From the NCBI GenBank assembly GCA_049976205.1, contig JBMFIR010000006.1:1-54677 (forward strand): 54,677 nt of DNA, written 5' to 3'. This document shows positions 41,430 through 49,488 of the stretch, piece by piece (positions within the stretch are counted from its first letter, which is position 1; each line of letters starts with the position of its first letter). The notes under the pieces were generated by a model that worked only from the letters and a program-made list of their open reading frames with translations, ran no database searches and had not been told where the DNA came from. The position numbers and the translations under genes are program-made. The stretch comes from WYEN01 sp049976205 (GTDB lineage: Archaea; Thermoproteota; Thermoprotei_A; Sulfolobales; AG1).

Positions 41430-42680
41430 ATGTATAGCTATGAACATCCCTCAAAAGATATTATTGGAAAATACGCTAGAACACTACTAGATCACTCCAT
41501 AGCTCTGGGCGTGACAGCAAGTGTTTCTTTATATAGATCTCTTGATCTAGCTAGAGAACTTATGAGAAGAGGAGCTGAGGTATATCCCATAGTTTCTAGA
41601 AGTGCAGCAAAACTAATATCTCCAACTATGTGGGAGTGGGCAACTGGGAATAAAGCCTATGTAGAATTCGGTGGTGAGATAGGTCATGTAGAGATAGCAC
41701 GAAAAGTCTCTGGAATGGTTATTGCTCCAGCGACTGCGAATACCATAGCTAAAATAGCTCACGGAATCGCTGATACCTCAGTTACACTAACCGCACAAAT
41801 TATCTTGGGGGTTGGTAAGAGACTTCTTTTAGTACCTGCTATGCATGAACCTATGTACAGGTCTCCTGCTCTCGTAAAAGCTCTAGAGATCTGTAGAGAG
41901 ATAGGTGTATCTATTCTCCCACCTGTTATAGAGGAGGGAAGAGCCAAGTACCCTGATCCTGTCTGGGTAGCTGATAAAATAGAGGCTTTAGTTCTACGAG
42001 GCGAGGATCTTAAGAAATACAAGATTCTAGTTACGGCTGGACCAACAAGAGAACATCTAGATCCTGTCAGATTCATATCGAACCCTAGCACTGGTAAAAT
42101 GGGTGTTGCAATAGCTTCAGAAGCATTCTATAGAGGAGGAGAAGCAAAACTTATCCACGGACCATTAAGTGTTTCAGTGAATCCTTGGATTAGTAGAGAA
42201 GAAGTTATTTCAACCGATGATATGCTTAGAGCTGTTATGAAAAATATACGAGAGTCAAAGCCTGACGCGGTGATTCTTGCTGCTGCACCAGCTGATTTTA
42301 GATTCTCAAGAAGAGAGGATAAGAAGATACCTTCAGACATAAATAAGCTATCTATAGAACTCGAAGCCACTTCAAAAATAGCTGCCTCGGTACGTAGAGA
42401 GGCTAAAGAGAGTATAGTTGTGGGATTCGCAGCCGAGACTGTTGCTTCAGAGGAAGAATTAATTGATAAAGCACATAAGAAACTGGAGAAGTACGGGTTT
42501 GACATGATCATGGCTAATTACATTGGTTTTCCAGGAACAGGCTTTGGATATGATACAGACGCTGGTGTTTTATTGGATAATAATGGTAGGGTACTGGCTA
42601 AGGGCTTTATGCTTAAGAGAGAGTGGGCTAGAGTTATCCTTGATCATGTTAAAGAAAAGATTTCTAAAGGATCTCTATAA
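41430..42680 (+). CDS. coaBC: Phosphopantothenoylcysteine decarboxylase/phosphopantothenate-cysteine ligase
   Basis: Bifunctional CoA-biosynthesis enzyme, 416 residues. The N-terminal CoaC half (residues about 20-190) binds FMN: GVTASVSLYRS, VIAPATANTIAKIAHGIAD and the substrate-lid region LLVPAMHEPM. The CoaB half (about 195-410) has ILVTAGPTREHLDPVRFISNPSTGKMG, AAAPADFRF, the conserved KIPS stretch and VGFAAET. Start ATG 41430 with GTGG about 9 nt upstream. Standard archaeal fusion order. Confidence 0.95.
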   Translation: MYSYEHPSKDIIGKYARTLLDHSIALGVTASVSLYRSLDLARELMRRGAEVYPIVSRSAAKLISPTMWEWATGNKAYVEFGGEIGHVEIARKVSGMVIAPATANTIAKIAHGIADTSVTLTAQIILGVGKRLLLVPAMHEPMYRSPALVKALEICREIGVSILPPVIEEGRAKYPDPVWVADKIEALVLRGEDLKKYKILVTAGPTREHLDPVRFISNPSTGKMGVAIASEAFYRGGEAKLIHGPLSVSVNPWISREEVISTDDMLRAVMKNIRESKPDAVILAAAPADFRFSRREDKKIPSDINKLSIELEATSKIAASVRREAKESIVVGFAAETVASEEELIDKAHKKLEKYGFDMIMANYIGFPGTGFGYDTDAGVLLDNNGRVLAKGFMLKREWARVILDHVKEKISKGSL

Positions 42681-42705
42681 ACATCATATAGGGATTTACC
42701 GTTTT

Positions 42706-42761
42706 GTCCCTAGATGTTCATTCCAATCATTTTATATGAATTCATGGTCGCATCTAGGGAC
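42706..42761 (-). repeat. 11-bp perfect inverted repeat at the relic's right end
   Basis: GTCCCTAGATG (42706-42716) and CATCTAGGGAC (42751-42761) form a perfect 11-bp stem around a 34-nt AT-rich loop that contains the palindrome ATGAATTCAT (42736-42745). The relic's stop codon is inside the stem. Such stem-loops close the right end of IS200/IS605-family elements and the 3' part of their TnpB guide RNAs. Confidence 0.7.
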
Positions 42762-42907
42762 TTCCGCCTCGCCCACAGGGCTCTGGGTACCCATGTGGGT
42801 TCATGGGCGGCTGTCGAGCCCAACGGCACGAGGCTCCCATCTAGGTCTAGCCCGCCTGGGCTCGGAGCAACGCTCCCATCACCCAGACGGTTCACCAACA
42901 AATCTAT
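42710..42907 (-). pseudogene. TnpB (IS605 OrfB) C-terminal remnant
   Basis: The minus-strand frame reads LVNRLGDGSVAPSPGG and ends TAG at 42710. The L-x-x-R-L-x-D-G-x-V pattern equals LFSRLNDGKVV in the TnpB at 54 kb, where it directly follows the last RuvC segment. Only about 60 codons remain; upstream (above 42907) no TnpB homology or GC-rich coding signal continues. The remaining tail (VPRALWARRKSL) is basic. This is either a decayed element or a preserved 3' module. Identification rests on the shared short motif, base composition and the adjoining hairpin, so it is moderately secure. Confidence 0.5.
42785..42876 (-). ncRNA. Candidate omega-RNA (right-end RNA) scaffold
   Basis: Within 92 nt lie: palindrome GGGTACCC (42785-42792), CCCATG/CATGGG (42790-42795/42802-42807), GAGCC/GGCTC (42816-42820/42832-42836), AGCCC-GCCT-GGGCT (42849-42862) and GGAGC-AAC-GCTCC (42864-42876). 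Together with the 11-bp terminal stem this is far more structure than neighbouring DNA shows. TnpB guide RNAs are derived from exactly this place, overlapping the tnpB 3' end and the right end. Expression is not known. Confidence 0.35.
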
Positions 42908-43028
42908 GATCCTCAGAGCTTATAAACCTTACGTTCCATTATCAACAATGAAACAGCCCAGAGAAAAGATGCCACTATTGAGGCTAAATAACCTTGAAGA
43001 ACAAATAAACTTTCTTGATCCATTTAAA

Positions 43029-43628
43029 TTACCTTAGAGAGCTAAGAAATTTGTGTATCACTTCTCTCAAAAGTCTCTTGTGATGTTGTGCCGGTGCATG
43101 CTTCATTCCATCGATGATCACGACTTCTACTCTAACACCTTTTTTCTTGAGGAACTCCTCAAGGATCAATGAATGAAATGGTCTCACTATAGGATCTTCT
43201 CTTCCTTGAATTAATAGCACGGGATCTTTAATTCTCTCGATGTAATAGATTACTGATGTCTTAATATATGGTAAAGGATTCTCTAAGGGATCTGTGCCTA
43301 AGAGATTTACGAGTTCTTTGAAAAGAGATTTTTGAAAACTATTCTCCTCATGAATCTTTAGCCAAAGCGCTTGGATAAACCTATCAGCAGGAGCTCCTAC
43401 GGCTATTGCAGGACCACCATATAGAGCTGAAGAAATAAGGGCGGCTGCGCCACCAAGCGAGAAGCCCGCGTATAGATCATATTTATCTAAGGATGACAAT
43501 CTGAGAGCCTCCTCTAAAGTATTGTATTTTGGTGCATACACACTGTATCCAAACTCCTCTAGAGGTTCTCTCAACCACTTAATGTGGTCTGGATCGCTTC
43601 CAGCCCCATGAAATACTATGGCTTTCAT
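43029..43628 (-). CDS. Small alpha/beta hydrolase
   Basis: 199 residues. The nucleophile elbow is AGFSLGGAA, the acid is in LIQGREDPIV and the histidine in IDGMKHAPA; the oxyanion region is VFHGAGSDP at the N-terminus. This fits the RBBP9/dienelactone-hydrolase-like esterases of the alpha/beta fold with no large lid. Substrate unknown. GAGGACTTAAAG before ATG 43628 is the ribosome binding site. It is adjacent to the IMPDH-like gene, 54 nt downstream of it on the same strand. Confidence 0.85.
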   Translation of the reverse strand: MKAIVFHGAGSDPDHIKWLREPLEEFGYSVYAPKYNTLEEALRLSSLDKYDLYAGFSLGGAAALISSALYGGPAIAVGAPADRFIQALWLKIHEENSFQKSLFKELVNLLGTDPLENPLPYIKTSVIYYIERIKDPVLLIQGREDPIVRPFHSLILEEFLKKKGVRVEVVIIDGMKHAPAQHHKRLLREVIHKFLSSLR

Positions 43629-43682
43629 CTTTAAGTCCTCTTAAAGTTAATATAAAAGTACTATATTATCTGTCTGCTTAGA

Positions 43683-45086
43683 TCAGAGGTCTGTTTTGAT
43701 GCCTCTCTCCCCTCTCTCTGTGGTAATTAGCAATCTACTTTTTTCCCAGAGTTCTCTTATATTAGATGCTCCGGCATATCCTAGACCTGCTTTCACAGCC
43801 TCTATGAGTTCAGAAATTACTTTATATACAGATCCTTTGTACTCAACTAACCCCTCTATACCTTCTTCAACTCTTTTAGAGATTCTAGCGTATCTATCTC
43901 TAGCAAATCTTTTCTCCATAGAACTTTTACTAGCCATCCCTCTATATGGTTTATATAATTTATTTCCTAATCTAACTAGAGGTGCCGAGGCTTCGTCTGT
44001 TCCAGCTAAGAGAAAGCCTAACATAGCTACACTAGCTCCTACTGCCAAAGCCTTCACTATATCAGCACCAGATCTTATTCCACCATCTGCTATGACGGGA
44101 GCTTTAAGACCCAGATCCTCTATAGCATCTCTAACTTCAGCTACTGCGTAGAGAGTAGGGACATAGGCACCTGTTTGCTCGGGGGTTACGCATATAGATC
44201 CTCCACCTAATCCTACACGAAGACCATCTATCTTATCTATATACTCAGTAATATCTCTAACGGCTTCATATGTTGCTATATTACCTATGACAAGATCTTT
44301 TGAGACTTCTTTTGAAACATGTTTCAAGGCTTTTATAGCATTAATATTATGGAAATGAGCAAGATCCGATACTAGAGCATCTGCATATTTATCTAATTTT
44401 AGTATTCTCTCTCTATCAAAAGGAGATATAGCTGCGGCAACCATTAATCTTCCTTCGCTATCTAGTGAAGGCTCTAAGGAGGTGAAAAGATCTCTGTACA
44501 CAACTGTTCCTAAATAGAAGCCTTCCTGATCCGTTATTGCTAGCGTATCGTATCTCTCTTCTATAAGGATCTTATTTGCTTCATTAAGATTGAATATAGT
44601 GACGTGCTTAGGCGATCTTACTATTTTTATTAGAGGTTCAAATCCTTCTCTACAACTATTTATCAGATCTCCGTAGAATACTGTACCAATAAGTTTTCCG
44701 TTATCTATAACAGGCAAATCTCTTATTTCTTCTTTTTCCATGATCTCAAGAACTCGATGACAAGGTTCCTCTGCATTTACATATAGATCTCTTGTTCTTA
44801 TAGGAGGAGCTCTTTTTACTCTCTCTATGATCTCTATCTGCTCCTCAACAGAGTTATTTCTATGAACAACTCCTATCCCACCTAATAAAGCGACAGCGAT
44901 ACTCATCTTATCCTCAGTTACAGTATCCATTGGAGATGATGCTATAGGGATCTTAAGTCTGATATTCTTACTAAAATTTGTTGACAGATCTACTTCACGA
45001 GGTTCTTTGTATGAGAGAGAAGGCATTAAATAAACATCGTGAAACTGTAGTGCTTTAGCAGCCTCCTCTATCTTCTTTCTAAACAT
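43683..45086 (-). CDS. guaB: IMP dehydrogenase/GMP reductase family protein with CBS pair
   Basis: 467 residues. TIM-barrel enzyme with two CBS domains inserted near residues 95-210. The catalytic cysteine is in GLGGGSICVTPEQTGAYVP, the phosphate loop in VIADGGIRSGADIVKALAVGA, and the flap in YRGMASKSSMEKRFARDRY. Compared with standard IMPDH, the NAD loop DxAHGHS reads DLAHFHN, the cysteine loop has PEQ where Arg-x-x is usual, and the flap has lost glycines. It is therefore IMPDH-like, but GMP reductase or an altered role is possible. Start ATG 45086. Confidence 0.85.
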   Translation of the reverse strand: MFRKKIEEAAKALQFHDVYLMPSLSYKEPREVDLSTNFSKNIRLKIPIASSPMDTVTEDKMSIAVALLGGIGVVHRNNSVEEQIEIIERVKRAPPIRTRDLYVNAEEPCHRVLEIMEKEEIRDLPVIDNGKLIGTVFYGDLINSCREGFEPLIKIVRSPKHVTIFNLNEANKILIEERYDTLAITDQEGFYLGTVVYRDLFTSLEPSLDSEGRLMVAAAISPFDRERILKLDKYADALVSDLAHFHNINAIKALKHVSKEVSKDLVIGNIATYEAVRDITEYIDKIDGLRVGLGGGSICVTPEQTGAYVPTLYAVAEVRDAIEDLGLKAPVIADGGIRSGADIVKALAVGASVAMLGFLLAGTDEASAPLVRLGNKLYKPYRGMASKSSMEKRFARDRYARISKRVEEGIEGLVEYKGSVYKVISELIEAVKAGLGYAGASNIRELWEKSRLLITTERGERGIKTDL

Positions 45087-45141
45087 CCTTAATCAATATA
45101 GAATTATTAGAGACATAGAATATAAGAATTAGGGTATATAT

Positions 45142-45450
45142 ATGAGGATTCTTGCATCAATCAAAATCATCCCCATCGGGACAAGAGATACTAGTCTAAG
45201 CAGGTATGTAGCTACTGCGGTAAACGTATTAAAAGATCTCGGGATAAAATATATGATCACACCCTTCAATACATCTATTGAATTAGAGGATCTAAGCAAA
45301 TTAAATATCATTATGGAAAGAATCATAGATTCCTTAAGTAGCTTAGGCGTTAAGCGAGTAGCCATCGATATTCAGCTGGATATAAGACTTGATAAAGAGA
45401 TTACTCTAGAATACAAGATAAGAACCGTTGAAGAGAAAATAAGTAAATAG
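45142..45450 (+). CDS. MTH1187-family thiamine-binding protein
   Basis: 102-residue small protein of the DUF77/YqgV fold: ILASIKIIPIGTRDTSLSRYVA, ITPFNTSIELE and VKRVAIDIQLDIRLD. Homologues bind thiamine or similar ligands; the biological role is unsettled. ATG 45142 follows the promoter-like AGAATATAAGAATTAGGG. It is divergent from the IMPDH-like gene. Confidence 0.88.
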   Translation: MRILASIKIIPIGTRDTSLSRYVATAVNVLKDLGIKYMITPFNTSIELEDLSKLNIIMERIIDSLSSLGVKRVAIDIQLDIRLDKEITLEYKIRTVEEKISK

Positions 45451-45515
45451 AAAATTTAATGAGACTAAAACTTCGTGGATCATGATCACGTAACTTCATA
45501 TCTACTCCTTTATTT

Positions 45516-45761
45516 TTAAGAAACATATTTCTTCATGAAGGCTTTCTGTACATCAACATCCACTAAGTTAGCTATAGATAATAACCATGCGAGTACGTCA
45601 GCAATCTCTTCTTCTATAGATTCTTTATCTTTCTCAATTAAAGCTTCTGCTAACTCGCCCACTTCCTCAATAAACCAAGTATATGTGGCGAATAAACCCC
45701 TCGCACTATCTCTATCAAAATATTTCTTTCTAATTAGTTCTTGAGCGTCGCTGATTTTCAA
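45516..45761 (-). CDS. MazG-type nucleotide pyrophosphohydrolase
   Basis: 81 residues with the single MazG-like helix bundle: the metal-binding EEVGELAEALI and EEEIADVLAWLLSIANL motifs (ExxE and ExxD). It hydrolyses non-canonical or excess NTPs to NMP and pyrophosphate. Short single-domain archaeal form. Start TTG 45761. Confidence 0.88.
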   Translation of the reverse strand: MKISDAQELIRKKYFDRDSARGLFATYTWFIEEVGELAEALIEKDKESIEEEIADVLAWLLSIANLVDVDVQKAFMKKYVS

Positions 45762-46002
45762 GACTAGGTCCCTTCTAGAAATATATGTGGAGATTAAATA
45801 TATTCAATATTTTGAAGCATAATTTTATATAAACAAGGATCAGATTAATTATGATCTTATACTATAAATGCGATGGTCGATATAAGTCTTAAACGAGTTC
45901 GTTTTGATTCTATATTTAAAATATTTTCGAAAGAATCATCTCTTATAATAGCTTATATTATTTAAAATTTGTAGTAAATAATTATTTCCCTAGGGGCTCG
46001 CG
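45762..46002 (+). promoter_or_regulatory. Control region of the second AOR gene
   Basis: 241 bp without a gene. Two dyads stand out: AAACGA-GT-TCGTTT (45891-45904, perfect) and TGATTCT (45905-45911)/AGAATCA (45932-45938, perfect, 20-nt spacing). A TATA-like CTTATATTATTTAAAA at 45952-45967 follows, some 35-50 nt before TTG 46003. The GAATCAT core (45933-45939) also occurs in the AOR/KOR control region at 20776-20782. Confidence 0.5.
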
Positions 46003-47781
46003 TTGAAGAGTTATGCTGGGAGAATACTACATATTGATTTATCTTTAAAAAGATTTTATTACGAAGAATTAGATAAAGGATTAGCTAGAAGATATGTTGG
46101 TGGTAAAGGATTAGCAAATTACTACTTATATGAATACGGTATATGGAGTTATGATCCTTTTTCCCCAGATAATTTATTAATATTCGCGATAGGCCCCTTC
46201 AGCGGGACCCAGATACCTATGGCTGCGAGGGCTTGGAGCGCTTTTAGATCTCCTCTAACAAATATTTTAGGAGGCTCTAACGTAGGTGGCAATTTAGCTC
46301 ATATCATGAAATACACAGGGGTGGATATGGTAGTTATAAGAGGCTCAGCTGAGAAACCCCTTTATTTAATCATATATGAGAAAGGAGTAGAGTTCAGAGA
46401 GGCGTCTCATCTATGGGGTAAGGACACTATAGAAACTGAAGAAACTCTGAAGAAGGATTTAGGTAAAGAGGTTTCTGTATTAGCTATAGGACCAGCCGGT
46501 GAGAACCTAGTTAGATTTGCTATGATCAACCATGATAAATGGAGACAATTTGGTAGAACAGGTGGAGGAGCTGTTATGGGTAGCAAGAGGCTCAAAGCCA
46601 TTGTTTTTGTCCCAGAGAAGAAAGAGATTCACGTAGCTGATCCCGATAAGTACACTAAATATCTCAGAGAGTTTATACCTAGATTCGTTAAGGAAGCAGG
46701 AACAATAGCGCTTAGAGACGGAGGAACACCTAAATTAGTTGAAATAGCTAATAGAATGGGATTTTTTCCTTCTCTCTACTGGAGCCAGGTAACTATAGAT
46801 AATTGGGAAAGAATTTCGTGGGATAACTATAGAAAGAATCATTTCTTAGGACCTGCAGCATGTATGTTCTGTCCCGCAGCATGCCATAGATTAGTTGAAT
46901 CAAAGAAATATAATGTCAGAGTCGATATAGAGTATGAAACAATATTTGCGTTAGGAAGTAATCTAGGCATCACAGACCCTGATCAGGTAATAGTATTAAA
47001 TGACTTGGCAGATAGATTAGGCATGGACTCTATATCACTAGGAAACACTATTGGTTTCGCTATTGAATTGTCTAAGAGAGGCTTACTAAAAATAGATCTA
47101 GACTGGAGAGATTTTGAGAAAATAAGACAATTGGTAGTAGATATTGCCTATAGAAGAGGTGTAGGGGGTCTCTTGGCTGATGGTGTGGCCAGAGTCGCTG
47201 AGAAGCTGAATGCGGAGGATCTAGCTGTTCACGTTAAGGGTCTAGAGCCTGCTGCCTATGATCCTAGAAGCCTAAAGGGCATGGCTATTGGATACGCTAT
47301 AGCTGGGAGAGGAGCGGATCATTTAGGAACCATGGCTTACGCGATAGATATAGCTGGGAGAGCAGGTGGAAAAGATTCCCTAGGTGAAGAAAAGATTCGG
47401 GCAATTATTGAGTACGAGAATTTAGGAGCTATAATGGACTCTTTATTATTATGTAAATTTGGTAGATACATATACAACTTCCAAGTAATAGCAGACCTCC
47501 TGAGTATCGTGACAGGATTCGATTACACGGTCCAGGAGGTTATAGAGACTAGCGAAAGAATAGTGTCTTTGACACGTCTAATAAACTCCAAAATGGGTAT
47601 TAATAGAGAAAAGGATCAATTGCCTCCAAAATGGTTTAAACCTGTTAAATTCCAAGACAAAGATTATGTGTTAACTAAGGAAGAATTCGAAAAAGCCCTA
47701 AACACATACTATAATCTCCGTGGATGGGATACGAATGGATTACTTACCGAAGAGACTCTTAAAAAATTAGATATACATTAA
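46003..47781 (+). CDS. Aldehyde:ferredoxin oxidoreductase, single-subunit type
   Basis: 592 residues, second tungstopterin enzyme of the window. YAGRILHIDLS, VGGKGLANYYL, AIGPFSGTQIPMAAR and GSNVGGNLAHIMKY form domain 1. Cluster cysteines: ACMFCPAAC with the fourth in SLLLCKFG. Pterin-binding motifs of domains 2-3 (MDSISLGNTIGFAIE, GRGADHLGT) are intact. No polyferredoxin gene adjoins it, unlike the AOR at 18-20 kb, so it probably reacts directly with free ferredoxin. TTG 46003 preceded by AGGGG is the start. A DtxR-type regulator follows at 48.0 kb. Confidence 0.93.
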   Translation: MKSYAGRILHIDLSLKRFYYEELDKGLARRYVGGKGLANYYLYEYGIWSYDPFSPDNLLIFAIGPFSGTQIPMAARAWSAFRSPLTNILGGSNVGGNLAHIMKYTGVDMVVIRGSAEKPLYLIIYEKGVEFREASHLWGKDTIETEETLKKDLGKEVSVLAIGPAGENLVRFAMINHDKWRQFGRTGGGAVMGSKRLKAIVFVPEKKEIHVADPDKYTKYLREFIPRFVKEAGTIALRDGGTPKLVEIANRMGFFPSLYWSQVTIDNWERISWDNYRKNHFLGPAACMFCPAACHRLVESKKYNVRVDIEYETIFALGSNLGITDPDQVIVLNDLADRLGMDSISLGNTIGFAIELSKRGLLKIDLDWRDFEKIRQLVVDIAYRRGVGGLLADGVARVAEKLNAEDLAVHVKGLEPAAYDPRSLKGMAIGYAIAGRGADHLGTMAYAIDIAGRAGGKDSLGEEKIRAIIEYENLGAIMDSLLLCKFGRYIYNFQVIADLLSIVTGFDYTVQEVIETSERIVSLTRLINSKMGINREKDQLPPKWFKPVKFQDKDYVLTKEEFEKALNTYYNLRGWDTNGLLTEETLKKLDIH

Positions 47782-48007
47782 CCATATTTTATTAACTTAC
47801 GAATAGATTAGTTAGTATGTTTAATTAATTATTTTGAGAACTGATCCTTTAATCTACTTATTATTATATGATTACTGATCTTGCTTCTCGATAAACTTGA
47901 AAACAACAAATCATTGTGTCTATAATTTATTTTATCTATAAAAAGATCTTTTTAACCAAGCCCTCAATTTTTAATATAGCTAAAAGAATTAACATGGTTG
48001 ATAGTTC
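47782..48007. other. AT-rich intergenic region
   Basis: 226 bp separating the AOR and DtxR-like genes. A TATA-like CTATAAAAAG at 47936-47945 is the likely promoter of the regulator. I looked for a DtxR-type dyad and did not find a convincing one. No reading frame or RNA gene was recognised. Confidence 0.5.
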
Positions 48008-48487
48008 TTGAGAAGAATTGCTAAATATGGTAAGAGTTTTGAGGATTATGTAGAAGCCATATACTTATTAGAAGAAAGTGGGGTTAAAGTCTCAGTTACT
48101 TCGCTAGCTAAGAAACTAGGTGTAAAGCCTTCCTCGGTAGTTGAACAGCTAAAGAAATTATCTGAGAGAAAGCTAATTGAGTATAAAAGAAGAGGATACA
48201 TAAAACTTACGGAGAGCGGTAGAGAATACGCTCAGAAAATTCTTGAGAAACATTCTATTCTTAAGAGATTCTTAGAAAATTATCTTATGGTTCCTAGAGA
48301 TATCGCAGATAAAGATGCTTGTTCTATGGAACATTATCTTCATGATATAACTATTGAGAGAATACTCAGGTTCATGACTTTTATCGAGAAGATATTTAAC
48401 GAGGATAACTATTTCGCTGAGAGATACCGAGAATTCCTCAACAGCACATTCTTTGATAAAGGTGATTTTAAGGAAACATTTAATTAA
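48008..48487 (+). CDS. DtxR/MntR-family metal-dependent transcription regulator
   Basis: 159 residues: an N-terminal winged helix (SFEDYVEAIYLLEESG, SVTSLAKKLGVKPSSVVEQLKKL, then the wing YKRRGYIKLTESG) and a dimerisation domain with ligand candidates, DACSMEHYLHDITIERILRFM, where Cys, Glu and His resemble the Fe/Mn sites of MntR/IdeR. There is no SH3 domain. It probably controls iron or manganese uptake or storage. TTG 48008 is the start. Confidence 0.9.
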   Translation: MRRIAKYGKSFEDYVEAIYLLEESGVKVSVTSLAKKLGVKPSSVVEQLKKLSERKLIEYKRRGYIKLTESGREYAQKILEKHSILKRFLENYLMVPRDIADKDACSMEHYLHDITIERILRFMTFIEKIFNEDNYFAERYREFLNSTFFDKGDFKETFN

Positions 48488-48540
48488 AACTGATCAAATT
48501 TATTTAATTTATAACTAAATACACTAAAAACTTAAAATAT

Positions 48541-49488
48541 CTATTTCTCTACGGGCCCTATAACTTCTTTACCAACTAATTTATTGATTCTCTCAACGTA
48601 CTCGTCTACCAGCCTCTGAGCAATCTCTACGGCTTCTTTAGTTAAGTGTCTGAATCTTCCCTGAATCTTTAGGTACTCCTCAACTGGTTTTCTTTTAGGA
48701 ACAGGAGTCGTTACTTTCACTATACCATTTTCATACTCGAGATTGATCCACACACCTGTTAACACAGCTAGTTTAGATACTCTTATAGTATCATCATCAT
48801 TTATTCTCCAACCCGGTGGGCATGGTGAATACGCATGTATTAGTTTTGGTCCTTTTATTGAGAGTGCCTTGATTATTTTCTCATATAGATCAGTTATATA
48901 TGCAGGATTTATAGTGGCGTAGTAAGGTATGTTATGGGCCATTGCTACAAATAATAAATCTTTTCTGTACTTAGGTCTCCACTCACCATACGCCCAACTC
49001 TTACCACTGGGTGTAGTTGTTGTCCACGCTCCAAAAGGCGTTGAACCACTTCTCTGAATCCCGGTATTCATATACGCCTCATTATCGTATACCACATAAA
49101 GTACATCATGGCCTCTCTCGAGCATTCCTGAAAGAGCTTGGAATCCGATATCAAATGTTCCACCATCTCCCGCAACAGCAACCACTCTAATCTCTTTCTC
49201 TTTAGGTAATAAACCCTTTCTTCTTAAAGCATTAACCGCGGCATCTATGCCGCTGGCGACCGCGGCAGCGTTCTCGAATGCTACATGGATCCATGGAACT
49301 CTCCATGATGACTCTGGATAATAACTTGTTGAAACTTCTACACAACCAGTTGCGTGAGCAATTATCCCTCTACCACCTAGTGCCTTAGATAAGTGTCTCA
49401 TTATAATACCTGCTCCACATCCTGGGCATAATCTATGTCCGCTGTGGAAGTATTCTTCTCTGGGTATATCCCATATTCTTATGGGCAC
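48541..49488 (-). CDS. porB: Pyruvate-type:ferredoxin oxidoreductase, beta subunit
   Basis: 315-residue TPP/[4Fe-4S] subunit. Cluster cysteines are in RLCPGCGAGI, ATGCVEVSTSYYPE and YSPCPPGW; the TPP motif is AGDGGTFDIGFQALSG with YDNEAYMNTGIQRSG. This is a Por/Vor-type beta and differs clearly from the two Kor/OFOR betas. GTG 49488 follows GAGGTACTA and touches the end of porA. Last gene of a porC-D-A-B operon. Confidence 0.93.
   Translation of the reverse strand: MPIRIWDIPREEYFHSGHRLCPGCGAGIIMRHLSKALGGRGIIAHATGCVEVSTSYYPESSWRVPWIHVAFENAAAVASGIDAAVNALRRKGLLPKEKEIRVVAVAGDGGTFDIGFQALSGMLERGHDVLYVVYDNEAYMNTGIQRSGSTPFGAWTTTTPSGKSWAYGEWRPKYRKDLLFVAMAHNIPYYATINPAYITDLYEKIIKALSIKGPKLIHAYSPCPPGWRINDDDTIRVSKLAVLTGVWINLEYENGIVKVTTPVPKRKPVEEYLKIQGRFRHLTKEAVEIAQRLVDEYVERINKLVGKEVIGPVEK

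Larger units (their letters stand above)
42681..43028. mobile_element. Intergenic region holding a GC-rich TnpB/right-end relic
   Basis: No intact gene in 348 bp. From 42706 to about 42900 the DNA is clearly GC-richer than all surroundings and holds the 3' end of a tnpB-like frame on the minus strand plus strong hairpins. From about 42905 to 43028 it is again AT-rich and featureless apart from the end of the convergent region. No left end, TnpA or other transposase part was seen. Confidence 0.55.

Noticed and set aside
42714..43037. Plus-strand frame through the GC-rich relic
   Set aside because: Crosses from GC-rich relic into AT-rich DNA and matches nothing; GC-rich DNA has few stop codons by chance.
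47782..48007. DtxR operator upstream of the DtxR-like gene
   Set aside because: No convincing dyad of the TTAGGTTAACCTAA kind was found.
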